A DNA stretch of 64,000 bases, taken from NCBI RefSeq assembly GCF_007655135.1, contig NC_045132.1, positions 21,384,354 to 21,448,353 of the forward strand. Direction: 5' to 3'. Below are positions 26,382 to 40,300 of the stretch, one piece after another; the stretch's first letter is position 1, and each line of letters opens with the position of its first letter. The notes under the pieces were generated by a model, which did not search any database, had not been told where the DNA came from, and saw only the letters and a program-made list of their open reading frames with translations. This DNA comes from Punica granatum (lineage: Eukaryota; Streptophyta; Magnoliopsida; Myrtales; Lythraceae). The translations under genes were made by a program, and so were the position numbers.

Positions 26382-26518
26382 TTCGTTCTAAATGGAAAAT
26401 AAAACGAAAAAAGAAAAATCTCAAAAGGACCAGAAACAGAACACAGCGACGGCAAAAGACAAAAACCATATCAGACCCAGAGAGAGAACAAGTCCGAGAT
26501 TTTACGGAGCTTTTCCAA

Positions 26519-28979
26519 ATGGCCAACAACGGTCAGCCGCCGCCAAAGCCCACGATAACTCTCCCGCCGCGCTCGTCAGCGGCGGAGTCTCTCTTCGGCG
26601 GCGGTAGCAGCAGCGGGGGACCGGGAACCACCCCTGTTCCCCTGTTCGGATTCAGCCCGGGCCCGATGACCCTCGTCTCAAGCTTCTTCTCCGAGGGCGA
26701 GGAGTGCAAGTCCTTCTCCCAGCTCCTCGCCGGCGCCGTGGCCTCCTCGACAGCTGCGGCCCCGTCATCGTCCGGTGAGGTCCGGTTGAGGCATAACTGG
26801 ACGGCGGCTACGCCTCCTGGGGTGTTCTCGATACCGCCCGGGATGAGCCCGGCGGCTCTGTTCGACTCGCCCGGCTTCCTGTCTCATCTTCCGGTAAAAG
26901 ATCATGATAGGTCCTTTTGTTTCTTTTTCCGTACTGCCAGAGGCTTCTTAAATTTGGTAGTTTTCAAATCCAAACTCAGCCGACGTCGATTTAATTCTCC
27001 GAATGAAACTATGAATTTTTTCGATAGGACATTATCCAGACGAGAATTCTTGAGCTCCAGTAAATCTTGATGAGCTTCCGTATTCGGAAATCTAATTCGC
27101 TGTAGCCAGTGATCAAGAACTTGCATATTAAACTTTCGCCTGATTTTATTCTTCTGTTTACATTTTCCTCATTTGCCGGCGGTTGTCTTGTTTAAGGAAA
27201 ATGCTGGCATCTGTTTGTCCCCTCATATGAACTCCAATGTGTTGCATATTCGGGTTCCGATACTCTTGCCTACCTAAATACAGAGCATAACTGTCTGACA
27301 CTCTGTCCGATTTCTTTTGTCTCACCTCGTTCATTACTCTGCTATTCGGAGTCCTCATTCGTCTTACTTATTAGATTGATTTGTGCATAGGTTTCTTTTG
27401 GACATCCGCACCAGCAAGCCCTTCCACAGATGTCAGCTCAGGCCCAACAGCCCCATGGCCAGCACGTTCGTCCCGAACAAGCATCCTCTTCAACTTTGCC
27501 CGCTGTTCCACCCTTCACTGCAAGTTCATCGGCATACCAGCAGCAGAAGCAGCAGCAAGTATATTTAGCAGAGTCAAGAGAAACATCTGACATCTCGTAC
27601 GACCAGAGGGCACAGTCCGCTCCATTGGTTGTCGATAAGCCTGCCGATGATGGCTATAACTGGAGGAAGTATGGACAGAAGCAGGTGAAGGGCAGCGAGT
27701 TCCCCCGGAGCTACTACAAGTGCACGAGCCCGGGCTGTCCCGTCAAGAAGAAGGTTGAGCGGTCGTTAGAAGGGCAGATAACGGAGATCATATACAAGGG
27801 GCAGCACAACCACGACCTGCCTCAAAACAACAAGCGGGCTAAAGATCATGCAGTTGGGGATCAGTCTGAGCTTAACAGATTGAGAGAGGTGGCGCAGGAA
27901 TCTAGTCAACTGTCAGCTGAGCGGTTTTCTGGGATGAGTGATAGCGAGGAGTTGGGGGATGCTGAAACCGGAGTCGAAGAAAGAGATGAGGATGAACCCG
28001 ACCCAAAGAGACGGTATTCTTTTCTATGTGGATATTACATTTCTTGCTTGAGAAGCTTCTTCTATCAGTTTGTCGAGTTTACTGACCAGATAGACATATT
28101 TCATGTTCTGCAGAAGTGCAGACATAAGGGTGTCTGAGGCAGCTTCTTCGCATAGGACTGTTACGGAGCCTAAAATCATCGTGCAGACCACAAGTGAAGT
28201 CGATCTCTTGGATGATGGATACCGGTGGCGGAAGTACGGGCAGAAAGTGGTCAAAGGGAATCCCTATCCCAGGTAGGACTACTTCCGGAATGAGGTCTTT
28301 CTCACAACTTGTTGCTGCTGCAATTCTAAATTTTGTACTAACTACTTGATCGCGCACGGACTAGCAACATGGGACCAATTGAATTCATGTTAGTGGATAT
28401 GTCTGCTCCCAGCAAGACACGGCTAATGGTCTAACTGGTATATTATGTCGCTTTTTCGAGCTAACAGTACATGGTACTTTGCCTTACTGAACTCATATAT
28501 CATTGAATGTTGTTCTTCAAGAAAACTCATTTGGACTCCTCCAAAATGAGAAAGCATTGTTCATTTCAATTCCGTTTCAGGAATATAGTCGAAAGAACAT
28601 ACATAAGAGAGAGGATTCTCAGCGGGAGCTGTTTAAGTTATACCTCTTTTTTTTCTTGGTCATACCCCGCAGGAGCTACTATAAATGCACGACCCCGGGA
28701 TGCAATGTCCGGAAGCACATCGAGCGGGCTTCAACAGACCCGAAAGCCGTCATAACGACTTATGAGGGCAAACATAGCCATGACGTCCCCGCCGCCCGAG
28801 CCAGCAGCCACAGCGTTGCCAACAGCTTCGCCTCTCAGCTGAGAGAGCAGAACATGTCCTCGGAAAGTGATTCCTTGGCCGGTAAGGCGGACTTCAGGGA
28901 CGGCAGTGGACAGCCAATGGGCCGCCTACGCTTGAAGGAAGAGAAGATCACTCAAGTATCGCGCGATGAGAAGCCGTAA
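26519..28979 (+). CDS. WRKY transcription factor, group I (two WRKY domains), WRKY3/4-like, 4 exons
   Basis: Exons 26519-26893, 27430-28013, 28114-28272 and 28673-28979 splice in phase to 474 aa. The N-terminus has [21 protein letters not shown] and SFSQLLAGA, the conserved Ser/Pro-rich block of the WRKY3/WRKY4/WRKY20 type that is a MAPK target in related proteins. The N-terminal domain has WRKYGQK at 203-209 and a C-X4-C-X22-H-X-H finger (C223, C228, H251, H253). The C-terminal domain has WRKYGQK at 358-364 with C378, C383, H407, H409 (X23). The last intron falls in the PYPR codon of the C-terminal domain, the classic conserved WRKY intron. The acidic segment at about 290-317 precedes KRR, a possible nuclear signal. 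A nuclear W-box-binding regulator of defence or stress genes is expected; the sequence appears intact. Confidence 0.96.
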
Positions 28980-30120
28980 GTTGTCTTTGTCTGAATCTTT
29001 TTCCTCGAATTCGAAATCCTCGACACGGGATGACATGGTTTTTCTTTTCTTTTCTACTGGGCTTAGGCCCCGTTTCACTATAAAAAAAAAAAAAAAAAAA
29101 AACAGGAGCGAGAATGGCCGTTTGACATTAACCGTTGTGTTGTATGTATGTAAGAAAAGCATAGAGAATTTAGTGTTTTTTATATAACATATTTATTTTT
29201 TATTTCTTATATATTTGAATTCTTTTCGTACGTGGATATATAATAAAAGGGTCTTTTTTTTTGTGAAATAAAGGGGTCAATTTATACATAATTGTTTCGG
29301 GTTTGGTGTATTATTGGTTGCGAATGTAACATTACTGTTTTTGACTTCATTCTTTATTATTATTATTTTGCGAATTAGAGGCCGAAGTCCATAGAAAAAT
29401 AAATTAAGCAATACAAAAACGAGATATGGTGGTCTTTATAATGTCCCCCAATAAGTAAAAATCGAGCCCAATACTATTGATGCGACTGTTTGCAGTATGG
29501 CCCGAGAGGCATCATAAGCCCATAATAGCCCCCAAAGTATTTCGATACAATATGGGCCAGCAGAGCCCAACAGCGGGCCCGCTTCCGTAGCCGTCTTGAA
29601 TAATTTGTCTGTCCTAGTATAGTTTACTTTGGGGGAAAGAACATTGATCCATTTTTTTTCGGACATGAGTATTTCTTTTGGTGTCCCCTAATGAACAGAG
29701 GAGTCGGTTGTTAAGCTCGAAATGTTCGATAAATGCGTGCACCAATACGTTACTGTCAATGCAACAATGAGGTTCGGTGAGAAAAGGTGGAGTTGAGGGT
29801 AGAAAGAATAGGATGTGGGACCTTGGAAGTTAGGACAATTTTAATGGCCTCTACTTATTAAGGTTTCCATCAATTAGAACGGGGCCCATATGCTTTTGTG
29901 GCCGGTATAGAAGGAAGGAATATCAGCAAGTTGTCTTAAATCATGAATAATACAGCGGATAGAGTCAATCTTTGTTAAAATCTACAAAAAATTTGCTTCT
30001 TTCTTTACATAATATTCACATCTTAAAGTTTCATATTAATAATGCAATAGGGTTGGTCCATTTGTCACCCATGAAATATATTGGTCCCACCCTCGTCTAT
30101 ATGATTTGATCTCTCATTAT
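28980..30120. other. WRKY 3' flank and spacer
   Basis: An A run at about 29082-29102 and AT-rich sequence follow the stop. No coding frame or repeat is recognised beyond the presumed 3' UTR. Confidence 0.35.
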
Positions 30121-30122
30121 TT

Positions 30123-30290
30123 TTCGGTCTGCACCTGGTGTCTAAGAAGCCAATTGACTCCGACTAATTCAATTCGAGTCGTGTCAACTCATTAAGAAGT
30201 AAAACTCTCGCAACGTGAATTTTTTCTATTTACGATATTCGAATCCGAGACATTACGTAAGGAAAAATAAGCGTCAAATCACTAGAATCG
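30123..30290 (-). repeat. SINE-like repeat (copy on minus strand)
   Basis: On the minus strand it reads GTCTCGGATTCGAAT (box-B-like), a CTTCTTAATGAGTTGAC-type word and GAATTAGTCGGAGTC. These words match the plus-strand copy at 30395-30550 in the same order, so the two lie in inverted orientation about 100 bp apart. Ends are approximate. Confidence 0.5.
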
Positions 30291-30394
30291 GTACGTGTTG
30301 TTTCAAATGATCAAGTGCCTTATTTATTTGTTTGTTGCCATATATTTGTACATTTAACCACACCTGGAATTGGACCAAAAGAGTTTACCCTACC

Positions 30395-30552
30395 AACGTC
30401 GGTTGGTTCAAGTGATTCGGAACTTATTTCGCTTAAGTAAAGTCTCGGATTCGAGTAATTGTGAATGTACAAAATCTTTGCTGGGAGAATCTTATCCCTT
30501 AGTGGGCCAATTCAACTTGACTGGATTAGTCGGGATCAAATTGAATTTCTAA
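30395..30552 (+). repeat. tRNA-derived SINE-like repeat
   Basis: The head has a box-A-like TGGTTCAAGTGATTCGG and a box-B-like TCTCGGATTCGAGT about 35 bp later, the arrangement of a pol III internal promoter. The body contains CCCTTAGTGGGCCAATTC and CTGGATTAGTCGGGAT. Related copies lie at about 4650-4770 (-), 24310-24455 (+), 30123-30290 (-), 55865-56015 (+) and 57995-58150 (-). No protein is encoded; mobilisation would depend on a LINE. Confidence 0.55.
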
Positions 30553-30559
30553 ATACCAG

Positions 30560-31015
30560 AGTTTATACTGGAAAAAAAGAGTTTACCTGAATTTATATTT
30601 TCAAAATTCAATAGGAATGACATTATGGTATAAAGGCGCGACTTTCGTCAGCAATACTCAAGTACGAGCTATCCTAAAATCATGCAAAGGAATGTTTGTA
30701 TAGTTAAATTAACATGTCATATGTGTTTACATGATGTTTAAAATTTATGTCGACTATGTAAATTAGAACTAAATAAAATTTAAAACTCATTCTTTTTTGG
30801 AAGTAATTTGTAATATATCCATAAAAAGAATAATTTTTTTTTTGGATATATATGAGAGTGTGAATGAGGCATCGCCATCAAATGAGTTGCTCCCTGCTGG
30901 AGCTGGCTCACGAGTTTTTATCCACGTTTCTTCCCAGTGGGGCCCACTCTTTGATTCTTTCTCGGGAGCTCAAAAATTTCTTTTTCGTCGCCTGACCGAT
31001 TTATGGGTAGAAAGC
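30560..31015. other. Short spacer
   Basis: AT-rich sequence between the SINE-like repeat and the TIR element. Nothing specific is seen. Confidence 0.3.
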
Positions 31016-31577
31016 AGTGTTATCAGAATCGGACCGGATGATGAACCGGAAGGGGTACGGGGTCATGGGTTTATGGGTCCAACCGGGGGTTCGATGGGTC
31101 GGACCGCTCGTTTATTTAAAATAAAATAAATATTCATATTATTAAAAAAATTATGATAATTAAGATAAAAATATGATGATTTTAAAGAAATATAACAATA
31201 GTATAAGAAAGTATCTATTTTAATATTTCTTACTTCAAAATAAATATTTTATTTTAATAAGTACTTAAAAGTAGAGTTAAAAGAACAAAAAGTGGTGGTG
31301 GCTTGGTTGGTAGTATGCTAATATGAAAAGCAAGAGGTCATGAGTTCAAATCCTTACACAACCAACCAATTTTTACATTAAATAGGAAACCCATAAAAAC
31401 CCATAGAACCGGCCGGTTTAATGAAATTTTACTTAAAACCGGCCGGTTCAATGGGTCCGACGGTTCAAAGCTGCCATTTCGGTTTTTAGGCGAACCGGAC
31501 CGGACTTGGTGCCGGTTCCCGGTTCGACCGGTCGAACCGGGTCGGAACGGCCGGTCCGACCGGTTCTGATAACAATG
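31016..31577. mobile_element. Mutator-like MITE, copy 1, with internal tRNA-like promoter
   Basis: Ends are AGTGTTATCAGAAYCGGACC and the inverse TCTGATAACAATG. Flanks GTAGAAAGC (31007-31015) and GTAGAAAGT (31578-31586) are a 9-bp target duplication with one mismatch. The ends are GC-rich and full of CCGGCCGG-type words, the middle is AT-rich. A tRNA-like segment sits inside: TGGCTTGGTTGG at 31299-31310 (box A-like) and GAGTTCAAATCC at 31342-31353 (box B-like). Copy 2 at 57282-57835 is nearly identical over its full length, so this family moved fairly recently. No transposase is encoded. Confidence 0.8.
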
Positions 31578-31589
31578 GTAGAAAGTAGA

Positions 31590-34500
31590 AACAATGGTTT
31601 TATTATTAATTCAATTTTAAACCCATTAGAATTGGAATAAGACCAATACGATATTATATAAAATTCTAAATCCAATTTTAATCTGATTTCTAGATCTGAC
31701 GGGGGAGACCTACCATTATTTATACTTTCTTTATCCTTTTTCTCTTCAATGTCGATATGAGAAAAAGTAAAATTCGCAGATAATATTATCGAAAATCTTG
31801 TCCTTTTTGAAACAATTATTGTCGAAATAATTGAAAAAGAATTATTGCTCTTTCTGAATATTCACAACTAACAAATTTCATATGCCATTTGGTGGTATAG
31901 TTTCTACCAAAAAAATAAAAATAAAATTCATGATTAATCCTTTCTCTTTTTGCTAATAAAATTTTTATTGAATTTAAGGTCGACACTCATAAAAAATAGT
32001 GGCAGGTTACTTTTGACTTTTTTTCGCCTAACCAAAGACAAGAAGTTTGCAAATGATTTTCTCATAAATATATTTACTTCAACAATTTAATTTTGATTTT
32101 AAATCTAACTAATTAGTCATTAATAGAAGACATGATATGATATATTTACATAGGCCCATGAAACCTAGATTTTGTAAGATATCGTAGGTTGGAGAGAAGA
32201 TTGGTTATTAGTTTAGTTCAGCTTGGACTTTGGTGGTCCATGAATGAATTCTTTTAAAATTTTTTTAATCATATAAGTAAAGAGAGCTTTTTTTTTTTCC
32301 TTTTTTGGGAGATAAATATATGAGGGAGAGAAAAGGAAGGATATATTGGGGTTGGTAAAAATTGTAATGTGTGATGCGTAGGATTTTGAGGAAAGGACAG
32401 AAGGTGATCCAAAGAAATTTAATGCAGTCGAGCTACTCTGTCATATACTGTTGTTTAATTTTTAATTTTTGTGGTTTATATAATTTTTTTAAATGTAAGC
32501 AAAAACACATTTTTCAAAACCTAATAAGGAGTTTCCGTCATTTTTTACCATTTATTATTATTATTATTATTATTATTGACTGAGTTTGATTATCCTATAA
32601 ATTTTATGTTTCCCGACTATACCCCAGTTGAGAGCTAGTCTTAAAAATTTGAAATTGAAACTTAGCTTATCAAGTAAGAATAGTCATCTCGGTGAGAAAT
32701 AAGGAAATGAATTATATAAAAACTGATACCGAAAGTTCAATCAAGAAGAATAAGATATCCGGGAACTCTCAATCTAGAGCCGAGGACAACTGCAATGTTA
32801 GTGACCTGCATTCTCCAATTCTCATTACCTTACAAGGCCAAAACTGAGGATTTTAATTTGCATAGAATATTGACATCGGGATGCAAATTTTTGTGTTCTC
32901 AATGGCCAGAAAAAAAAAAAAAGGTTATCTAAGTTGGAAGCATTTATTTGGTTTTTATCTTTTTTACCAATTCATCAAGTTCAATATATCTGACAGCAAA
33001 ATGCCAAAGATATCATTTTTTTTTTACTTTAATACCTCCTTAAACCAATAAAAAAATATATTTTTGAAGGAAATTTGAAAGAATGGAACAGCCTCTGCAC
33101 AAAAATCCATCCTTTCACCCATTTGCCTCTGTTAGGTCAATTCTTCCTTCCCACCATTGTTGTGCTTATATGCACAGAGCCCACATAGCGTGACAGATCA
33201 ATACCAATGATCTTCAATCCTTCACTTCCCATAATTTCTTATTCTTTTTCATTAAAATTTTTAATTAACTAAACCTTCCAATAAATTAGAAAACTAACCT
33301 CGAGACATAAAAATAAAAGATTACATATAACTTCTTCTTTTTTTTTTTTTTTGTGAATAATATCATTTTATCGATCAATTTAATTTACATTTTACTGCTG
33401 GGTGCCACAACGGCTTTGTCGCCTACCAGATCGAAGAATCAGGCTTACATATATATATGGGTGATCGAAAAGTAATCCTTGATAAAAGCAAAAAACAGGC
33501 GCAAAACAAACACAACATAATTACAGACTGACTTCACGCCTATATGATAGGATTAGAGTTAGACTAGGGCTGACCATTCACGGCTTAACAGGACCGTGTG
33601 AACCCATTACAAGCTCTTAGGACCTCCAATGGAACCATAAGAGGAACCCAACAGCGGCGCCGAGCTATGTCGGTAAGACGTCGATAATAACAGCTGGAGC
33701 AACCAATGATTTCAATCGCAAGAAAATGGGGGAGGTGGATGTAATAGCGTCCCACACGGGTCATTGTCAAAACGCATTGAGTAACCAACAAGCTGATTCC
33801 AATCGAGGTAGAACAGTAGTGAAAACTTAGAGGTGTTTGTATGTAATTTCGTCATGGTGATGTTTGCTATATAGCCAATTAATAATATGTCTTGTGTGAG
33901 CCCATTTCTTGGATTTGGAACCCTGAGACTAACCACTTGCCACGGACCTTTTTGACTTTTACATGAAGCATCTGACCTGACTTTCATTAGGAAAAAAAAA
34001 GGTCCTTTGTATTGTTTAAAAGCTATATTTATTGATCGAAGTCACACTTGATGTTACATTAGTCGGTTAACGATCGATTATATGGTCATTCCATTCGAAT
34101 TTTATATCTATATTAAAATGTGATGCTCGTGTTAGTACAAGTAACTCAATTGACTTGATGTCGATATTAATCTACTTATGGGATAAACACTTGGCCTAAT
34201 TAAGTACTTTCTCAAGGAATATGACATTACTTTCACAAATTGTGGGTAACCAATAGAATTCATTGCTTTTTAAGACAAGTGACATGGGTTAGCAATCGAT
34301 CAAATGTCGAGGTTACATTTCAAGTGATATTTAGTAGATCGATCTTTTGGATTGGGAGGATATATATATATATAAATGGCGCCGTTGAAAGGCCTAAAAG
34401 ATAATAGGATCAAATTGAAATTAAAAAACAATGAGTATTTGTTGTATTACAAAATGTGACATTTGGTGTGAGGATAGAATCCGAACACATGGGCTTAAGG

Positions 34501-36800
34501 CCAAATAGATCGCAACTCTAATTCTCCGTTCTTCTAGGTAAAGTTTTCAACCACTCCTCATATCCCTTACCAGCCTATTCACATTTTTTACGTAACTATA
34601 AGGCTAGGGTTGCTTTTTCCAAACCTAATGATTCGTTAGGTTTCTTAGTTAAAATCACAAAAATTTTAACTTTAATTTTAACTCAACATACTACACAACA
34701 CAAATACACATTTTTAAAGTTAAAAATTTTAACTTTAACTTAACACACTACACAATTATTTATTCTTTTCCACAATCAAAATCAAAATTACTTTTAACTC
34801 TGAAATCAAACGCACCATAATATTTTTTTCTTTTCGTTCGTTTGAGTGAGTTATATAATATTAAATTTAACATTAATATTAATAATGTATTCGAAGGTTT
34901 CTTGATTAAAAAATTTAGAAAAAAAAAAGCATGCTATCCACTCATAATTGGAGATGCTGTTCTCCACATAAAAAAAAAATTGCATGTTGACATTCTTCCA
35001 TGCTAAGCATAATAAATAGAACACCTGGTAACAACTCTCCATCAATGGAAATTCACATTCAATAATTGCACCAAAACTGCAGATTACTGTTAAAGACTTC
35101 GATTTGGAAATATCCAACAATAATGCGACCTTTTTTTCTTCGTTGCAAATGAAATCCATGGTCGTCGAAGTGTATTTTTACTGGTGAGAACTAAATCTGA
35201 ACCTTTCAAATAATTAATTCCAGGTCGAGGATGATGACACTATATCAACCCTCATTTTCCAAAATAGCGTGTATTTTGACACAAAAATGCGATTATAAAC
35301 GATTACTAGCTATGAGAATCACATCAAATGTTGCAGTTTAAGTCTACATATATAGGGAAGCTATCGAAAATAGTAAAAATCAGAAAGGTTTTAACACATT
35401 CTGTTATGTATGTACTAGTTTCATCCTCTCAAGTAGTAGAGATGGTAATAAATATGATAATAAATGAAGGGAATCGAAATGGTAGACGTGGCACGAGGAA
35501 AAGAAGCAAAACGGTCCTTCCTTAGGAAGAGCATTAAATTCAAAGGAAGAAGTCATTGCTGGGTGCGGGCAGTTCCGCTATAGCTAAAAACCAAAAAATG
35601 CCTCGTTGGAGTGCTAATGACATAACAGGGTAATTACACAACCATGTGGTCCATTTTCCGAACAAATTATATGATGTCGCGGTACCCAGAATTTATCAAT
35701 AATCATAGTTCAGAATTTGTACGAACATTTGTATTTGTAATTAATTGCGACTGTGAATTAGATTCGATGTGTTTTGTGTATTATATATGGACTCATGAAT
35801 TCGGTTAAAAGACGTAGCACAATGATATAGTTTACATAGTAAATTATGCACATAGGCCTGGCATAATCACCGCAAGACATGATTGAGTCTTATTTAACTT
35901 TTGGCAACGCATGATTAAAATCTTTTATGCTAATGTGTATATGTACGTAGATGAACGCGTTGTATCTTACGTACAACCTGTGCACGATAAAGAAGATACA
36001 CCGAATTGAACAGTATTTTGGGATATCAATTAACGTTCGTTTCTCACCTTCAAGGTTGTTCAAGTTCAAAAGATGCTATATTTTGCTTAACTGCATTTAC
36101 ACTTCAACACTAGGGTTGGTTATTCAACTCGAAAATAATTTTTCCAATTACAAAGAGATTCATATAGACTTAGCAAAAAATAAGAGCAAATACAAAAATT
36201 TAATCATATTACGGGCAAATTGGGATTGGAGAACGATTGATATAGTAACTCTCACAGTGCGTAGTCATCTAAGTACGAACTCTGTTGTGGAATATTCGAT
36301 TTGAGTCCTAACTATACCAAGATTCAAGAGTCTGAACTCATCGCTGCGATCTCAATGAGATTTCAAAAGGACATTATTGATTCACAAAGTTATGGTCAAA
36401 ATACTCCTACTGCAAGCGGATTTCACCCCTCTTATGTGCTCCCAATGAACCCCCAAACTAATATTTGAAATACAAGCTTGTTTTTTTTTTTTTTTGGTTT
36501 TTTTGATGATTTAGAATTCTAGGACGTTATCAACTAAACTCAGTCTCATTAGTCTTTGTTGAGATAAAATATTAAGAGTTAATTAATAATATTCCCACAT
36601 AACCCCAAAAAAAGAAAAAAAAAAAGGGAACAGCTGTGTTTAATAATGTTTTTGTCCTGACAAAATCCCCGGGGGTAGTAGCTCTGTCTGTCATGGGGAA
36701 AATGGGCAACCCGACACTCCAAACAAGGTAAAAGGTCCCCCAAAAAAAAAAAAAAAAGGGCTTCTCACTGCCATTAATTATAGGCATGGAAAAGCAAGCG
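31590..36800. other. Gene-poor spacer
   Basis: AT-rich, with a (TTA)n run near 32550-32577, an (AT)n tract at 34361-34373 and poly-T and poly-A runs. The minus-strand region at about 33560-33990 has higher complexity and two overlapping short frames without recognisable domains; it might be part of a decayed retroelement. No intact gene is supported. Confidence 0.35.
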
Positions 36801-36804
36801 AACA

Positions 36805-37069
36805 AACCCATCTCTCTCTCTCTCGCTCTCGCTCTGCCTTACAGTCTCTCCTTTGCTTTGCTCAAGTGAAAAGCTTCCAAGAAAAGCGAAAGAGGAAGAG
36901 GAAGGAAGAACCAGCGACCCTTTTCTTCCTCTTCTTATCTGTACACTTCCTTCACCTGTGACCTGGGGGCTGGCTACCGGCGTATGATTGACTGAACACA
37001 GCCAAAGCTTTCTTCCCTGTCACATTCTCCACCCCGTTCTTCATTTACTAAAACCATCACCTTCTCGTT

Positions 37070-37111
<42 letters not shown>

Positions 37112-37335
37112 GTCTTGCTTTCTTCCCCATCCTCCTGTTTGTCGGATTAGACCCTTTGAAAATTGCAATGTACCCCACAGTAGAGCCGCCCGTGTTCTGC
37201 TTTTCCCGGGGAATGAGGGAAAGTTGAGCTGAGTAGAAGCTCAAGAAAAAAGCGATCTTTTCTCTCTCTTACCCATATATCTTCTTCTGGGTTTGATTCT
37301 TCCTTCTGGGCTGTTGAAATTGGAGCAGCTCTGGG
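36805..37335 (+). promoter_or_regulatory. Leader region of the PAT gene with CT microsatellites
   Basis: A CT-rich run at about 36810-36835 and an uninterrupted (CT)n tract at 37074-37109 lie upstream of the ATG at 37336. Pyrimidine-rich leaders of this kind are common around plant transcription starts. The start site itself is not visible. Confidence 0.45.
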
Positions 37336-40300
37336 ATGAGGAAGCACGGATGGCAACTTCCATACCATCCCCTGCAGGTGCTCTCTCTTTTCCTCTCACT
37401 TCCACTGTCGGTTTCATCGGTACAATTTTCTACTTCAATCAGCAATTTTGGGGGGCTTTTCTTGATGATTTTGCGTGCCGTGTAGGTGGTGGCAGTTGCT
37501 GTTTTTCTGGCATTAGGGTTTGCTTTCTATGTCTTCTTTGCACCCTTCGTCGGGAGGAAGATGTTTCAGTATGTGGCGATGGGAATCTACACTCCTCTGG
37601 TAAGTAAGATGCTTTCACTGTTCCCCTTCGAACTGTAAAATGGTACATTTTCATGGGCTGTTGGGCCTTTTAGATCTATACTATTTCAGCTGTTTGTGCC
37701 TGTTGTTTTCTGAATTTTCTGTTTGGTTTTTGTTCTTTGTGATTGGATCCTTCCTACCATGATGTGTGTGATTCTTCTCTGGATTCCTTTCATTTTCGCT
37801 TGCTTTAGATTGCAGATCACTTCAACCATCTTCATTAGACTGTCATTTTAGTGGTTGGGGATAAATGAGGTGATTGTCTTCTTCTTGCCGATATCTCACA
37901 TCTTAGGAGCCACTAATTCCATCAGCTTCCTTTGGGTTTTGGCATTTATTTAGTCAGTCTGTAATGTGGAACCATATATCATCGGAACCAATTGCTTATA
38001 TCTCCTTATTGTCTTATCAAACCATTATTCTTCGGTGTGGTTGCTGATCGACAATTAGTTTGTTGCTTATTTGCCGAAGTGTTTGAGCAGCCACATGTTA
38101 AGCTGAGACTTCTTCAAGGTTATTAGGAAAGTTCCAACATTTTGAGCTGGTGAAAATCCCCCTTTCTCTTAAGCAAGGGAGAAAACTCGCAAATTTGTCA
38201 ACTTCATACTTCTCATAACTATTTGATGATCGGGATTTTTGTGATTGATGAGATTGAGTTGAACTTTGACCTTGCAGCTTGATTAAGGTTTTATTACTTA
38301 TAAGCTTCTCCTTGTAGTGCATTCTAGTCCAGTTTTTGAACTGAAAAAGAAATGACACTCCCTTGTCAGATTATGTGCGTGTTCGGTCTGTATATCTGGT
38401 GCGCTGCTGCAGACCCTGCAGACCCAGGAGTTTTTAGGTCGAAAAAGTATCTCAACATACCTGACAGTGCGAAGCATAATCAGTCAAAGAGCACTAAGCT
38501 AGGGGGAGAATCGGTTTCTTCTATGCAAGATGCAAGTTCTGCTGCACTAGGTGGGAAAGCTCTCGATGCACATGCAACGGCTTTTGAAGTGAAAGAGGCG
38601 TCAACTGAAATGGAAAAAAATAATGCGTCTTCACAGGATTCATCTTGCTTCCTCTGGGCCCTCGCCCCTTGTTACTTCATTTGCAAGTGCTGTGGTTCAG
38701 GGGAAGAATCTTCTGAGCATCAGGCTAGTGAGGATGGAATGTTCTACTGCAGTTTGTGTGAAGTAGAGGTATTAGCATCTCTGTCTTTTGTACGGTACGG
38801 TTGGAACTTGAATAGTCTAATGACAAAGCTGAAGCAAACCGATAAGTTGATTCCATATGATCTACTGGACATGCAGCATGCTATGATATTCATTACTAGG
38901 ATGAAGTTAAGTTTGCATCAGATTTGAAGGATGGTTTATTTATTTCAGGTTTTCAAGTACAGTAAACATTGTAGAGTTTGTGACAAATGCGTGGATCGAT
39001 TTGACCACCACTGCAGGGTATGCGGGATCTTAATATTCTGAAGTTTGCTTTAATCTCATTTAATCAGTTCTCCTGATGCCTCTCTTTTCTGCTTTTCTTA
39101 AGTGGCTCAACAACTGTATAGGTAAAAGGAACTATCGACAATTTTTCACTCTCATGGTTTCTGCTCTTCTATTGGTAAGTATGAAAATTCTTCTATAATA
39201 TTTTGACAAGCTGTCCCTTGTAAAATCCAATTTTAATGATGCTGAATTAGATAAACTGCAATTCTTATGGATCATGAACTATTTCATTCGTCTGCATACC
39301 ATTTCATGAGGTTAATAGTTGTGCTTTGTTGCTTGGGCTTGAGGTTGCAGCTTATTCTACAGTGGGCAACTGGTATTCTTGTGCTTGTGTGCTGTTTCCT
39401 CCAGAGGAAGAGGTTCACTGTTGAAATTGCCTCCAAGCTAGGAAGCAGCTTCTCTTTGGTGCCTTTTATTATCGTAGTGGTAAGGCTCATATGATTTTCT
39501 TTCTTTTCTTTCTTTATTGCCCCTCTTCCCTTTTTCTCATATCAGTCCGCTCTTGATTTCAGTTCCATGACTTTAATTTACCATCGCTTCTCGGGCTTAT
39601 GAGATGAACATGAATCTTCTTGTAACAGGCTGTCTGCACCTTCCTGGCTATGCTTGCTACTTTGCCACTTGCTCAGCTATTCTTCTTTCACATACTTCTT
39701 ATAAAGAAGGTAACTTTGAGTGCATATGAATTTTAACTTCAGTATCCAGTTCAATGCCAGTTTTTGTCTTGTTGATGCCGCAAAATATTCTTTTCTTGCA
39801 TAGAGGGGACTAGTCGGGGCCCTCTGTCCCTGATAGATAAAAAGTATTTGCTAAATAAATGCCGTATATTGTTGGTTTTTTTTTTTTTGGGTGCATTGAC
39901 TTGGTTCTTATATGGTTATGTCAGGGAATCAGCACATATGATTACATAATAGCTTTGAGGGAGCAGGAGCAGGAGCAACAAGGAGTTGGAGGTCCTCAAA
40001 GTCCGCAAATGTCTCCAATGAGCTCTATCACTGGATTAAGCAGTGCAAGCTCTTTCACGACTTTCCGTCGGGGAGCATGGTGTACACCTCCCCGTCTTTT
40101 CCTGGAAGATCAGGTTAGCTTTTGCTGTTACATTTGGTTATGCATGTAAATCTCGGAGTGTTTCTGTTTAGGAAGTCAGACATTTTGATTTGATATTTTC
40201 ATCTTTTCGTTTCTCTGCAGTTTGATGTTGTACCTCCCGACACCGGTTCTGTTAGTTCTCTAGGCAAAAAGACGGCAAGAGAGGAATCAATCAAGAAAAA

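Noticed and set aside
31299..31353. Candidate tRNA gene
   Set aside because: Box-A-like and box-B-like words are present, but no acceptor stem or cloverleaf could be built; it lies inside a TIR element and is treated as a tRNA-like promoter fragment.
36974..37244. Arg/Glu-rich and Ser/Leu-rich frames on both strands before PAT
   Set aside because: Translations of the (CT)n microsatellite in the PAT leader.
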